A DNA stretch of 64,000 nt from Sutterella sp. UBA4713 (GTDB lineage Bacteria > Pseudomonadota > Gammaproteobacteria > Burkholderiales > Burkholderiaceae_F): assembly GCA_002404465.1 (NCBI GenBank), contig DHJT01000028.1, positions 19,815 through 83,814 of the forward strand, written 5' to 3'. A program made the translations under genes and the position numbers. Position 1 is the first letter of the stretch. Each line of letters starts with the position of its first letter. The notes under the pieces are model-generated. The model was not told the DNA's origin and searched no databases. It saw only the letters and a program-made list of their open reading frames with translations. Positions 1-10,785 of this stretch are shown in pieces.

Positions 1-902
1 GAAAAACACACCTGATGCACGCCATCGGTCATCAATTTCTGAAAAACAACCAATCGCGCCGTGTTTTGTGCATTTCAGCTCAACAATACCTTGAAGAGTT
101 TACAGGTGTCATGCGCCTAATGAATGCCGACCCAAATCGATACTTTCAAGCCCTCCGCGATTTTGAAAACCGTTATCAGAACCTTGATATGCTTCTAATC
201 GATGATATTCAGGGTTTTGCAAATCGCAAAGGAACACAGGCAAGCTTCTTCCAGGTTTTCGAACACATGGTTCCGCATGGAAAGCAAATTGTCATGACAA
301 GCGATACCTTTCCGCGAGATCTTAAGGAATTACAGGAGCGTCTCTTAAGCCGCATCACTCAGGGTATTACTGTTGAAGTTGAACCTCCGGAACTAGAAAT
401 GCGTGTTCAGATTCTCTTAAACAAAGCAGAACGCTCGGGGTTATCGATGCCCGAAGACGTTGCCGAAGAGATTGCCAAACGTTTACGTAGCAACGTCCGA
501 GAGCTCGAAGGAGCCGTTCAGCAGGTTTTAGCGTACACACACTTTCATAAAGTTCCCGTAACGCTTCAAACGATTTCCGAAGCCTTGCGCAACATTTTTC
601 GCTCAAGCTCGGTACCAGTGACAATTGAGACAATTCAGGAGACGGTTTGCGATTACTTTAAAATCAAAAACTCTGATCTACTTTCCAAAAAACGCACTGC
701 AGCTGTTTCACATGCCCGACAAGTGGCAATGTATCTGGCAAAGGAACTTACGCAAAAAAGTTTGCCTGAAATCGGCGTTATGTTCGGTGGCAAAGACCAT
801 ACAACAGTCCTATATGCCTGCCGAAAAATTTCCTCATCGCGATCGACTGATAAGCAATTGCGTAACGACTTGCATATGCTCGAACAACGTATCAAAAGTT
901 AA
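1..902 (+). CDS. dnaA: Chromosomal replication initiator DnaA (5' truncated by window edge)
   Basis: DnaA is the AAA+ ATPase that binds DnaA boxes and melts the origin. The reading frame is open from base 3 and starts inside the Walker A motif (K-T-H-L remains of GxGKTHL), so domains I-II and the start codon lie upstream of the window. Visible are Walker B (LLIDDIQ), the sensor and arginine-finger part of the AAA+ core (LLSRITQG), and the C-terminal DNA-binding domain with the family signature GGKDHTTVLYACRKI. About 299 codons are present, with a normal C-terminus and a TAA stop. dnaN and gyrB follow on the same strand, the classic initiation locus. recF is absent between dnaN and gyrB, as is common in Burkholderiales. 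Confidence 0.98.
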   Translation, partial: KTHLMHAIGHQFLKNNQSRRVLCISAQQYLEEFTGVMRLMNADPNRYFQALRDFENRYQNLDMLLIDDIQGFANRKGTQASFFQVFEHMVPHGKQIVMTSDTFPRDLKELQERLLSRITQGITVEVEPPELEMRVQILLNKAERSGLSMPEDVAEEIAKRLRSNVRELEGAVQQVLAYTHFHKVPVTLQTISEALRNIFRSSSVPVTIETIQETVCDYFKIKNSDLLSKKRTAAVSHARQVAMYLAKELTQKSLPEIGVMFGGKDHTTVLYACRKISSSRSTDKQLRNDLHMLEQRIKS

Positions 903-1023
903 GTTGTCGTTTTTTCCAAAAACAGACGATTGCCCTATTTTTCGCATCCCTTTCATGACGAGAAAAAACGCTAATGCGGTTGTCTTATTTCCTTGTATCC
1001 CGTTGTAAAATGGCGGATAGTGT

Positions 1024-1055
1024 TCCCGTTGCATAAAAGAAGCAAGCAATCGGGA
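1024..1055 (+). other. Imperfect stem-loop in the dnaN leader
   Basis: TCCCGTTGC (1024-1032) can pair with GCAATCGGGA (1046-1055) with a one-base bulge, leaving a 13-base loop. It lies about 70 bases before the dnaN start, in the 220-base dnaA-dnaN gap. There is no T-run after it, so it is not an obvious terminator. A role in dnaN mRNA stability or control is only a guess. Confidence 0.3.
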
Positions 1056-1122
1056 GAAGGTACCGTATAAACGCAGACAAAGTCGGTGCTCTACATGGTC
1101 GGCTGTCAACTGGAGACTTTCT

Positions 1123-2232
1123 ATGCAATTTATTGAGTGCGGGCGAGAGGCACTTCTCAAACCGTTATCTGTCGTCGGAGGAATCATCGAGGGTCGCCAG
1201 ACACTTCCGATTTTGGGCAACATTTTGGTAGAAAAAGACGGCCAGAATTTGACCTTTACGACAACGGATTTGGATATCCAGATTAAGACGCACGCCGCCA
1301 TCGGAATCGGACCTGAGCAGTTAAAAGTCACAATTCCTGCCGCTAAGTTTATTTCCATTCTGAATGCTCTTCCGAAAACAGACAAAGATTTATCTGTGGT
1401 AGCGGAGGGCAAAAAAGTGATTCTTCTTGCCGATGCAAGTCGCTTTACCTTAACCCAGCTCAACGCCGACGAGTATCCTTCACTGCCGGCTATTGCCGAA
1501 GGACGTCAGTTTTCCCTACCGGCCTCAGCACTCAAGTACTTGTTACAGATGGTGCACTTTGCCATGGCGCAACAAGACATTCGTTATTACTTGAATGGGC
1601 TATTACTGGTGGTCGACAAAAACAAGGTGCGTACAGTGGCAACAGACGGGCATCGTTTGGCTTGCTGTGATGCAAATTGTGACATTGATTTTGATGAACC
1701 TTTTGACGCGATTTTGCCGCGTAAAGCTGTCTTGCAATTAATGAAGTTATTGCCGGAAACCGATGAGCCTGTTGCTGTAGAAATTGGAAAAGACCTGGCG
1801 CGCTTTACTTTCGGCGATATCGAATTCCTCGCGAAGCTAATTGACGGAAAATTCCCTGATTACACCCGTGTCATTCCGACCAATAACGACAAAATGTTCT
1901 TAGTAAATCGAGAAAAATTAATCGGTGCATTGCGTCGTGCTGCAATTTTAGCAAATGAAAAATTCAAAGGTCTGCGCTGGCTTGTCACACAAGGCCATCT
2001 TCAAATCCAGAGTATTAACTCAGATATGGAAGAGGCTGTTGAAAACATCGATATTGATTACACAGGCGAAGATCTTGATTTAGGCTTTAACGTGACCTAT
2101 CTACTTGATGTTCTCGGTAATCTGCGAAACTCCGATGTTCGATTCTCGTTCTCCACATCACAAGCAGCAACGCTCCTGACGATGCCCGAGAGCGAACAGT
2201 TCCGTTACGTTCTGATGCCGATGCGCATCTAG
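1123..2232 (+). CDS. dnaN: DNA polymerase III beta sliding clamp
   Basis: The product is the ring-shaped processivity factor that tethers DNA polymerase III to DNA and recruits many repair proteins. The 369-residue length is normal for the family and the three-fold clamp repeat can be followed through the protein: N-terminal block from about residue 1 to 120, a middle block containing YYLNGLLL and TDGHRLA, and a C-terminal block ending in the conserved tail EQFRYVLMPMRI. The ATG has a GGAG Shine-Dalgarno seven bases upstream. It follows dnaA after a 220-base gap that may hold its own promoter, and precedes gyrB. Confidence 0.98.
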   Translation: MQFIECGREALLKPLSVVGGIIEGRQTLPILGNILVEKDGQNLTFTTTDLDIQIKTHAAIGIGPEQLKVTIPAAKFISILNALPKTDKDLSVVAEGKKVILLADASRFTLTQLNADEYPSLPAIAEGRQFSLPASALKYLLQMVHFAMAQQDIRYYLNGLLLVVDKNKVRTVATDGHRLACCDANCDIDFDEPFDAILPRKAVLQLMKLLPETDEPVAVEIGKDLARFTFGDIEFLAKLIDGKFPDYTRVIPTNNDKMFLVNREKLIGALRRAAILANEKFKGLRWLVTQGHLQIQSINSDMEEAVENIDIDYTGEDLDLGFNVTYLLDVLGNLRNSDVRFSFSTSQAATLLTMPESEQFRYVLMPMRI

Positions 2233-2263
2233 ACGAAAATCGGTGTTTTATTTTTAGTTCTTA

Positions 2264-2306
2264 AGCGCCAACGAAACGAATCTCATCTTCGTTGGCGCTG
2301 AGATTC
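2264..2306 (+). other. Strong stem-loop with an alternative pairing between dnaN and gyrB
   Basis: A perfect 12-base inverted repeat, AGCGCCAACGAA (2264-2275) and TTCGTTGGCGCT (2288-2299), encloses a 12-base loop. Inside the loop GAATCTC (2278-2284) is exactly complementary to GAGATTC (2300-2306), directly after the stem. The two pairings compete. No T-run follows on either strand, so this is not a standard intrinsic terminator. It sits 45 bases before the gyrB start and is a candidate mRNA-processing or regulatory structure in the gyrB leader. Confidence 0.6.
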
Positions 2307-2311
2307 TATAG

Positions 2312-4897
<2,586 letters not shown>

Positions 4898-4908
4898 GAG
4901 GCAAATGC

Positions 4909-5832
4909 ATGGCGTCGAACAGTGAGCAGTTGATTGTTGCAGTTTCTTCTCGCGCATTGTTTGATCTTGAAATGGAGCACCGACTTTTTGAGGAAGCCGG
5001 TATTGAGGCTTATCGCAAGTATCAAACCGAACACAAGGACGATCCACTAAAACCAGGCGTGGCCTATCCTTTTGTTCGGCGTTTGTTGATGCTCAATAAG
5101 ATTTATGGACCGGAGTCATTCAAAGTCATAGTCATCAGCCGAAATTCGCCTGAAACGGGACAACGGTTCTTTTCCTCGTGTCGATACTACAACCTACCGA
5201 TTAAAGCCGGCGCCTTTACCTCCGGACAATCTACGTTTCCGTATCTTTCCGCCTACGGAGCCTCCCTGTTTTTAAGTGCAAATAAAGAAAATGTCATTTG
5301 CGCCATTCGCCAAGGCCTTCCTGCGGGCCTTGTACTTCCGACGGGATTATCGCAACAGGAATCAGACACCGAAAACGAATTGAGGATTGCATTCGATTTT
5401 GACGGTGTTATTGTTGATGACGAATCAGAGAAAGCTTTTAAGAAAGAAGGATTAGCAGGCTTTGAACGCTTTGAACAGCGGCTAAAAACAACGCCGCACG
5501 CTCCAGGTCCCTTACATCAATTATTTAAAAAACTAGCTCGGTTTCAAGACATAGATGAAAAATTAGGGCAGGGAAATCCTTACTACAAGTCCAATATTCG
5601 CGTCGCTATTGTCACAGCTCGTGGAGCTCCGAGTGAACAGCGGTTGATTACAACACTTCGCTCATTCGGAATGCGAGCCGCTGAATTATTTTTGTTGGAC
5701 GGTATGCCTAAAGCTGGTGTTTTAGAAGCATTTCGTCCGCATATCTTTTTTGATGACCAAATTCGGCATTTAGAGTGCACGAAGCAAATAGTCCCTAGTG
5801 TTCTGATTCCGTTTGGGGTGCGTAATGAGTAG
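4909..5832 (+). CDS. 5'-nucleotidase (cN-I-like, PF06189 type)
   Basis: A cytosolic nucleotidase that dephosphorylates nucleoside 5'-monophosphates. The N-terminal half (SSRALFDLE near the start, then VIVISRNSPETG and SGQSTFPYL) is characteristic of the bacterial 5'-nucleotidase family. The second half has a HAD-like aspartate motif, FDFDGVIVDDESE (about residues 162-174), and the late acidic motif FFDDQ. Length is 307 residues. The ATG is 12 bases after gyrB, preceded by GAGG, so it is probably co-transcribed with gyrB. Family assignment is firm; substrate preference is not visible. Confidence 0.88.
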   Translation: MASNSEQLIVAVSSRALFDLEMEHRLFEEAGIEAYRKYQTEHKDDPLKPGVAYPFVRRLLMLNKIYGPESFKVIVISRNSPETGQRFFSSCRYYNLPIKAGAFTSGQSTFPYLSAYGASLFLSANKENVICAIRQGLPAGLVLPTGLSQQESDTENELRIAFDFDGVIVDDESEKAFKKEGLAGFERFEQRLKTTPHAPGPLHQLFKKLARFQDIDEKLGQGNPYYKSNIRVAIVTARGAPSEQRLITTLRSFGMRAAELFLLDGMPKAGVLEAFRPHIFFDDQIRHLECTKQIVPSVLIPFGVRNE

Positions 5833-5839
5833 GGAAATT

Positions 5840-6100
5840 CTGTTGTTGATAGATAAATTTTAAAAAATAAAAAAATAGTAGTAACAATAAGTAGCAAAGA
5901 ATCTGTGGAAAACATCAAAAAAGTCAAAGGTTTCATAAAATTAGGTAAAGAACATCTCTCTGAATAACTTTTGTAAACCTTGTGAGGCAAACTGAAGATC
6001 ATGTGAAGAAAATTGACGGACTACGATCAATCAATGGTGTTGATGTGGACAAACCGGAGCTTTTCACAGCGAACTCACAGAGTTATTCAGATAAAACGGG
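5840..6100. other. AT-rich gap with DnaA-box-like words, possible origin region
   Basis: The 275-base gap between the 5'-nucleotidase gene and the BON lipoprotein gene starts with a very A/T-rich stretch (about 5853-5900). It is followed by words close to the DnaA box TTATCCACA: TGTGGAAAA at 5904-5912 (complement TTTTCCACA), TGTGGACAA at 6044-6052 (complement TTGTCCACA) and CTTTTCACA at 6060-6068. The 11-mer TCTGAATAACT (5959-5969) recurs as an exact inverted copy at 6081-6091. Two GATC sites are present. This resembles an unwinding element plus initiator sites, but the consensus matches are imperfect and no box count statistics could be run. Confidence 0.35.
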
Positions 6101-6107
6101 GAAAAAT

Positions 6108-6773
6108 ATGAAAAAAACAATTTACTGCGTTGCACTAGCGTGCTTTATTACCGGAACGGTATTGAGCGGATGTACGGCCGTCGCCATCGGCGGAGCTACG
6201 TATGCGACAACAACGGCTGTCGGCACAATTATCGATCGGAGAACAACCGGAACGATTGTTGACGATGAATTATTAGAAAAGAAAATTTCATATGAAATCA
6301 GCAACGAACTCGGTAAATCGGTCAATAGCCACATAACTGTGACTTGCTACAACCGACGAGTTCTTCTAACAGGAGAGATTTCCAGTCAACATGCGCAATC
6401 AATTGCTTCGAAAGTGGCAGCCGAAAGCACAGGGGTCCGTGAAGTCATTAATGAGTTGCGGGTTCAGGATAATGCTGGGATCTTCGAGCGAATGGGAGAT
6501 TCGACCTTAGCGACTAAAGTGCGTACTCGCATTGTTGCCAATCAAAAAGTAGAACTTAACCAAATGAAAATCGCCGTCGATCGCGGCATTGTTTACATCA
6601 TCGGAATTCTTACAGCCCAGGAAAATAAGACGGCTTGTGAAATTGCAGCTTCGACATCTGGTGTTGTTCGGGTTGTTTCGTGCGCGGAAATCGTGACACC
6701 TGAACAGGTTCAAGAACAAATGCGCCAATTGCAGAATAACCAAAACAAGGCTTCTGGTGACATACCTCAGTGA
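6108..6773 (+). CDS. BON-domain lipoprotein (DolP/YraP-like)
   Basis: A periplasmic lipoprotein with two BON domains, phospholipid-binding modules involved in outer-membrane integrity in relatives such as E. coli DolP. The start chosen (MKKTIYCVALAC...) gives a lipoprotein signal with the lipobox LSGC (Cys22) and has GGGGA five bases upstream; a longer frame from 5982 would bury the signal peptide and is rejected. BON 1 covers about residues 60-125 (VTCYNRRVLLTGEI...), BON 2 about 135-205 (VDRGIVYIIGIL). Length is 221 residues. It stands alone after an AT-rich gap and converges on menA. Confidence 0.85.
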   Translation: MKKTIYCVALACFITGTVLSGCTAVAIGGATYATTTAVGTIIDRRTTGTIVDDELLEKKISYEISNELGKSVNSHITVTCYNRRVLLTGEISSQHAQSIASKVAAESTGVREVINELRVQDNAGIFERMGDSTLATKVRTRIVANQKVELNQMKIAVDRGIVYIIGILTAQENKTACEIAASTSGVVRVVSCAEIVTPEQVQEQMRQLQNNQNKASGDIPQ

Positions 6774-6812
6774 GTCCGGGCAGAAAATTCTCAAACAATC
6801 GTTGCGTGTAAG

Positions 6813-7736
6813 TTAAAAATTTAAGAGGCTGGCCGCTACAACGGAAACGGTCAACAGACTCGAAAAAGAAAGCTCCAATTTAACTGTTGAAAACAAAATG
6901 GCATTAAGCGCTTCGTCTTGTTGTCTCGGTAGTGTTTTAATGAGAAAGAGGCACTTCGGCAAGACTAACAGGACGATAGTCACTGGATATAGGCGCAAGT
7001 CCGAAAGAATGATCCCTGCACAAGCCATAAAAGGCAATAATATTAGGCATGTGTACAGAAGGCGAGTTTTTTGAGGTCCAAGAAGAACGGCTAGTGTCAT
7101 GCGTTTGACAGAGGCATCATGCACGATATCGCGGTAGTTATTAATGACTAAGACGGCCGTTGCCAGAAAACCGACGGAACAAGAAGCAAAAAAACAGGAT
7201 AAGGAAAAGGATTGTGTCTGCAGATAGTAGGTTCCGCAGACGGCTGTAATTCCGAAAAAGACAAAGCACACGACTTCACTTATCGGGGTGAAGGCCAAGG
7301 GTTTCGGACCTCCCATATACAAGTAGGCTGCAACGATTGAGGCTACGCTGATAAAGATGATAACCCAGCCGCCGGAGATCATCAGATAAAGCGTATCGAG
7401 TGCAACGATAAATCCGAGAAAAACAATGGCCTTTTCTACACGTGATACGGAAAGAAGTCCTAAGGAAGTTGCTCTCGGAAGACCTTTTCGGTTTGTGCGT
7501 TCTGCATTTCTGCGAGTGTAGGCCGCGTCATTTTCCATGTTAGATATGGCTTGCATGAGAACGGATAAAAGGATTGTCGCTAATGCGACAGTCCAGTCCA
7601 GAGTGTGCCTATCAAAAAAAGCGATAGCCAACCCAACAAGTACAGGAGACAAAGCAATCGCCCAGGTTTTCGGACGACAGCACATCATCCAAGCTTCGAG
7701 CGAATTTGCTTTTAGGCTGGAATTGCCGTTTGTCAT
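6813..7736 (-). CDS. menA: 1,4-dihydroxy-2-naphthoate polyprenyltransferase (MenA, UbiA family)
   Basis: An integral membrane prenyltransferase that attaches the isoprenoid tail to dihydroxynaphthoate in menaquinone synthesis. The N-terminus has the MenA motif RPKTWAIALSPVLVG; the first prenyl-diphosphate-binding region is N..NDAAYTRRNAERTNRKG (near residues 66-85), and the second is NNYRDIVHDASVKRMTLAVLLG (near 205). About eight hydrophobic helices are evident over 307 residues. It overlaps the DUF493 gene by four bases (ATGA), so it is the last gene of the dacA-like-DUF493-menA transcription unit. It implies use of menaquinone or demethylmenaquinone, consistent with anaerobic respiration. 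Confidence 0.88.
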   Translation of the reverse strand: MTNGNSSLKANSLEAWMMCCRPKTWAIALSPVLVGLAIAFFDRHTLDWTVALATILLSVLMQAISNMENDAAYTRRNAERTNRKGLPRATSLGLLSVSRVEKAIVFLGFIVALDTLYLMISGGWVIIFISVASIVAAYLYMGGPKPLAFTPISEVVCFVFFGITAVCGTYYLQTQSFSLSCFFASCSVGFLATAVLVINNYRDIVHDASVKRMTLAVLLGPQKTRLLYTCLILLPFMACAGIILSDLRLYPVTIVLLVLPKCLFLIKTLPRQQDEALNAILFSTVKLELSFSSLLTVSVVAASLLNF

Positions 7737-8005
7737 AGAACAAACCTTGCATCTTCAAGTGCTGTCAGAGCACGATAAACAGCATCGAGTTGCTCTTGGC
7801 TGTCGACAAAAACATCAGCAGTCAAAGAAATGTAAGCTTTGTTTTTCGAGTATTCTGAAATCAGTGTTGACGGCTCGAAAAGAGGCACAACCGAACGGAT
7901 GGCCGCAGTAACGTCGCCGGTAAAACTTTCCGTATTATTGCCGACGATTTTGATTGGAAATAGTGTAGGAAATGTTAAAAGAGGTTTATTTGATTCTTGT
8001 TTCAT
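7733..8005 (-). CDS. ybeD: DUF493 (YbeD-like) protein
   Basis: A 90-residue protein of the DUF493/YbeD family, with the family opening LLTFPTLFPIKIVG (residues 9-22) and a small ferredoxin-like alpha/beta fold resembling allosteric ACT-type domains. Its molecular function is not established. In many proteobacteria it lies between dacA and the lipoate genes lipB-lipA; here it follows the dacA-like gene (20-base overlap) but is followed by menA, and lipB is not present. The start codon lies inside the 3' end of the preceding gene, implying translational coupling. Confidence 0.85.
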   Translation of the reverse strand: MKQESNKPLLTFPTLFPIKIVGNNTESFTGDVTAAIRSVVPLFEPSTLISEYSKNKAYISLTADVFVDSQEQLDAVYRALTALEDARFVL

Positions 8006-9215
8006 TGCCGGAAAAATAATTTTCTGTTGTTCTTAGTCGAACATCGTCAATCAGGCGACTAATAAAACCGCCTTGCCCGATATCATGTCTTGCATACAAG
8101 GGAAAGGATGCGATGGGATTTTCTTCAAAAGAAACCTGTAGATCGCCGATTCTTTCACCTTTTTTGATAGGGGCGACAAGCGGGTGCATGTAAACGACTC
8201 GCGTAGAAAACCCGCCGGTACCTCTGGCAATCAAAAGTTTATGTGGGATGGTGACCCAGACGGCGCGAGAAAAACCGACGTCAAGTTTATCCCGGTTTCC
8301 TTTTAAAACATCAAGCCTGGCAATCGTTGTATTGTCATCAAATAGCTTAATCGTATCGTAGTTAAGCCAACCCTGACGCAATAGGTTGAATGATTCATCA
8401 ATTGTTTTTTCACGATTCTTGCCGTTAAGAACAACGCTAATCAATGAACGGGGAATCATTTTTTCATTTTCTTGACGTAACCACGACGAAATCACGTTTA
8501 AGTTTGAGGTACTAGCCATTACCCCGTTGATGCTCGGACTTTTCCATAGAGACAAGTTGCAATTTTTCTGGGTGTGTCCGGAAAAAGAGAATTCTGCCTG
8601 AGAGAACCATGCGAAAGCTTCTGGAAACTCAATACGAATTTGATTAGCTAAGATGGCTAAATCGTTGGCTGAGGATGTTTGATTCGAAGAGGCAATCGGG
8701 AAGGTGAAAACTGAATCATGCATGCCAAGGCTTTTGGCCAGTCGATTCATCTCTTGAGCAAATGTTTCATAGCTTCCGCTTAAAAAGCGCGCCGTGGCAA
8801 GACAAGAATCTTCCGCACCGACGATGGCAATTGATTGTAATAATGTTTTTAACGGGACTTTTGTTTCCGAAACCAAATAAATGCGTCGAGGGCTTTGTGA
8901 GCGCTGTGTGTCCTCATAGCTTACGGGAACGGATGCTGTAGCGAGTTTTTGATTTTTCTCCGAGAGTTTTAACGCCGTGTAAAGCGTCATCAAACACGTC
9001 AGTTCCGACGGATTAATGCTTTCATGGGCTCTTTTTTCAAATAAGACGGCACCGCTTTCTGCATCAATTAAAACAGCGATCGGCGCAGCAAGATGCATTG
9101 ATTCTGCACGAACGGTGTTGCTTAATGCAAAAAGAAAGAGACAAGAGACAATAGCAAGAAAATTTCGTAACATGCGTGGAATTTTACTTTTTTGTTTCGC
9201 GAAAGTCTGTGGCAT
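7986..9215 (-). CDS. PBP5/DacA-like protein with all three catalytic motifs lost
   Basis: By fold this is a low-molecular-weight penicillin-binding protein of the D-Ala-D-Ala carboxypeptidase type. Visible are a signal peptide (hydrophobic segment about residues 15-34, ending TVRA), a peptidase S11 domain (about 40-275), the PBP5 C-terminal beta domain (about 300-385) and a terminal amphipathic anchor (GGFISRLIDDVRL). Aligned by eye to E. coli PBP5, the SxxK motif is E71-L-T-C74, SxN is G133-A-E135 and KTG is M233-A-S235, so the nucleophile and general-base residues are missing. The frame is intact over 409 residues and surrounding framework residues are conserved, so it looks maintained rather than decayed. 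It heads the DUF493-menA unit. An internal ATG at 9173 is an alternative start. Confidence 0.85.
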   Translation of the reverse strand: MPQTFAKQKSKIPRMLRNFLAIVSCLFLFALSNTVRAESMHLAAPIAVLIDAESGAVLFEKRAHESINPSELTCLMTLYTALKLSEKNQKLATASVPVSYEDTQRSQSPRRIYLVSETKVPLKTLLQSIAIVGAEDSCLATARFLSGSYETFAQEMNRLAKSLGMHDSVFTFPIASSNQTSSANDLAILANQIRIEFPEAFAWFSQAEFSFSGHTQKNCNLSLWKSPSINGVMASTSNLNVISSWLRQENEKMIPRSLISVVLNGKNREKTIDESFNLLRQGWLNYDTIKLFDDNTTIARLDVLKGNRDKLDVGFSRAVWVTIPHKLLIARGTGGFSTRVVYMHPLVAPIKKGERIGDLQVSFEENPIASFPLYARHDIGQGGFISRLIDDVRLRTTENYFSGNETRIK

Positions 9216-9270
9216 TATCAGTTAGCCGTTTCGAGTAAGAGAGGTGTACTTTTTTTCAGGATTCAATACG

Positions 9271-10017
9271 ATGTCTGTGCGTGAAAAGCAACTATCGGAT
9301 TCTCTCGGACCACGGTTTTGTGTCCGGTGGCTCGAACAAACCGAAAGTACGAATGCAAATGTCAAACATGATTTGGTAGCGGGTTTTGATCATCGCGTAC
9401 TTGTGTGTCTGGCTGATCATCAAACAAAAGGCAAGGGTACACGCGGTCGTATGTGGATAAGTGAAAAAGAAGCACTGCTTGTGAGTATCGGCTTTCGTGA
9501 TACCGAACCGAATCCGGCTTTAATGCCTGTTCTTGGGTGGGAAGTGATGAATTTATGTCGGCAAACGGATTCGCGCGTACGCGTTAAATGGCCGAATGAC
9601 TTGTGGGCAGATGGAAAAAAACTCGGAGGGATTTTGTGTGAGGTCGTTCATCAAAAAGATAAGCACACGGGGTTGGTTATCGGAATCGGAATTAATCTTA
9701 AAGGAGACAATTTACAGCATGCTTATCTCAAACTTGCACCGGAAAAGTATCTCGAATTTTTCTCCAATGTGATTCGAACGGTCACTGATTGTGTACAAAC
9801 ATTTACGCCTGCGAGAGTTCGACAGATTTGTTCGCAATGGAAACGCTTTGACGTACTCTATGGGACTCAAGTCTTTGCTCAGACAGTAAATGGTCGGATA
9901 ATTTCAGGTACGGAACTGGGAATCAATGAAAAAGGGGAGTTGATTCTTTCCCGCGGAACGCAACAAATGGCGTTTTCAGATATCACCCTGCACACTAACA
10001 TGAGACGGCGAGAGTGA
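9271..10017 (+). CDS. birA: Biotin-[acetyl-CoA-carboxylase] ligase (no HTH domain)
   Basis: The enzyme makes biotinyl-AMP and transfers biotin to the carrier lysine of biotin-dependent carboxylases. The catalytic domain shows TKGKGTRGRMW (the GRGRRG-type adenylate loop), VKWPNDLW and KLGGIL, followed by a small SH3-like C-terminal domain. Length from the ATG at 9271 is 248 residues. That ATG has AGGA nine bases upstream; a GTG at 9244 would add nine residues but has poorly placed signals. There is no N-terminal winged helix, so it should not be a DNA-binding repressor. It overlaps coaX (GTGA). Confidence 0.93.
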   Translation: MSVREKQLSDSLGPRFCVRWLEQTESTNANVKHDLVAGFDHRVLVCLADHQTKGKGTRGRMWISEKEALLVSIGFRDTEPNPALMPVLGWEVMNLCRQTDSRVRVKWPNDLWADGKKLGGILCEVVHQKDKHTGLVIGIGINLKGDNLQHAYLKLAPEKYLEFFSNVIRTVTDCVQTFTPARVRQICSQWKRFDVLYGTQVFAQTVNGRIISGTELGINEKGELILSRGTQQMAFSDITLHTNMRRRE

Positions 10018-10772
10018 CGGTTTTATTGGTTGATTTGGGAAACACGGCTTTGAAGTGGTCTACTTCGGAATTTCCCGGAGAGCCGCATACATACGTGCAT
10101 GCAGGGTCTTCGATTCTTTCCGAAGAGTTGATTCGTCAGTGGTTATCGCTACGCCCGAGCCGTGTTTTCGGTTGTATGGTCTCGAGTGAAGCTTTGGCCT
10201 TGTCGCTGACGAAATTTTTTAATCGGCAGCAGATTCACTGGGAATGGCTTCAATCGGAAAAAGTCTTTAAAGGCCCATTTTGTTTGAAAAATGGGTATGA
10301 CAATTACAAGCAACTTGGAAGTGATCGGTGGTATGCCGCAATCGGAGCTGCTAGCCTTTTTCCAAATAAGGCACTTTTGATTGCTCAAATCGGGACTGCG
10401 ACAACAGTTGATACGGTTTTACCTGATCGTAGCGGCATGATTTTCCTTGGCGGGCGCATTTTGGCAGGTCCGTCACTCATGATCTCATCGCTTACCGGAG
10501 CAACGCAGTGCAAGTACAGCGAACCAGGAAAACAAGAAGCCTTTCCCTTAAATACGGTTGACGCCATCAGTACGGGAATTATCGAAGCACATTTGGGGGT
10601 TTTTGAGCACGCCTGTCGTGCTGTTCGAGAAAAGGGATTTGAACCGCAGATTGTTTTCGCTGGCGGCGCTGCCCCGCTTTTGGCCCCTTACATTACTCAG
10701 GCATTTCCCGGAGCTGTACAAAAACATAATTTGGTTTTGCATGGATTGGCCTTAAGATCCAAGCTTGATTAA
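10014..10772 (+). CDS. coaX: Type III pantothenate kinase
   Basis: CoaX phosphorylates pantothenate in the first committed step of CoA synthesis, and is an ASKHA-fold kinase unrelated to CoaA. Motifs are DLGNTALKW (residues 7-15, phosphate 1), the GYDNYKQLGSDRW segment with the conserved GxDR, and GTATTVD (phosphate 2). The length of 252 residues is typical. It starts with GTG overlapping the birA stop codon and its 3' end meets the SPOR gene, so birA-coaX-SPOR form one operon. The birA-coaX pairing is common in Burkholderiales. Confidence 0.95.
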   Translation: MTVLLVDLGNTALKWSTSEFPGEPHTYVHAGSSILSEELIRQWLSLRPSRVFGCMVSSEALALSLTKFFNRQQIHWEWLQSEKVFKGPFCLKNGYDNYKQLGSDRWYAAIGAASLFPNKALLIAQIGTATTVDTVLPDRSGMIFLGGRILAGPSLMISSLTGATQCKYSEPGKQEAFPLNTVDAISTGIIEAHLGVFEHACRAVREKGFEPQIVFAGGAAPLLAPYITQAFPGAVQKHNLVLHGLALRSKLD

Positions 10773-10785
10773 ATCGGTACGGTTC

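Noticed and set aside
834..1463. A 209-codon open frame on the minus strand across the dnaA-dnaN junction
   Set aside because: It is antisense to dnaA and dnaN, has no recognisable domain, and is explained by the codon bias of the opposite strand.
2264..2306. A classical H-type pseudoknot in the gyrB leader
   Set aside because: The second pairing partner follows the 12-base-pair stem with no connecting loop, which could not span that stem; competing stems are the more realistic reading.
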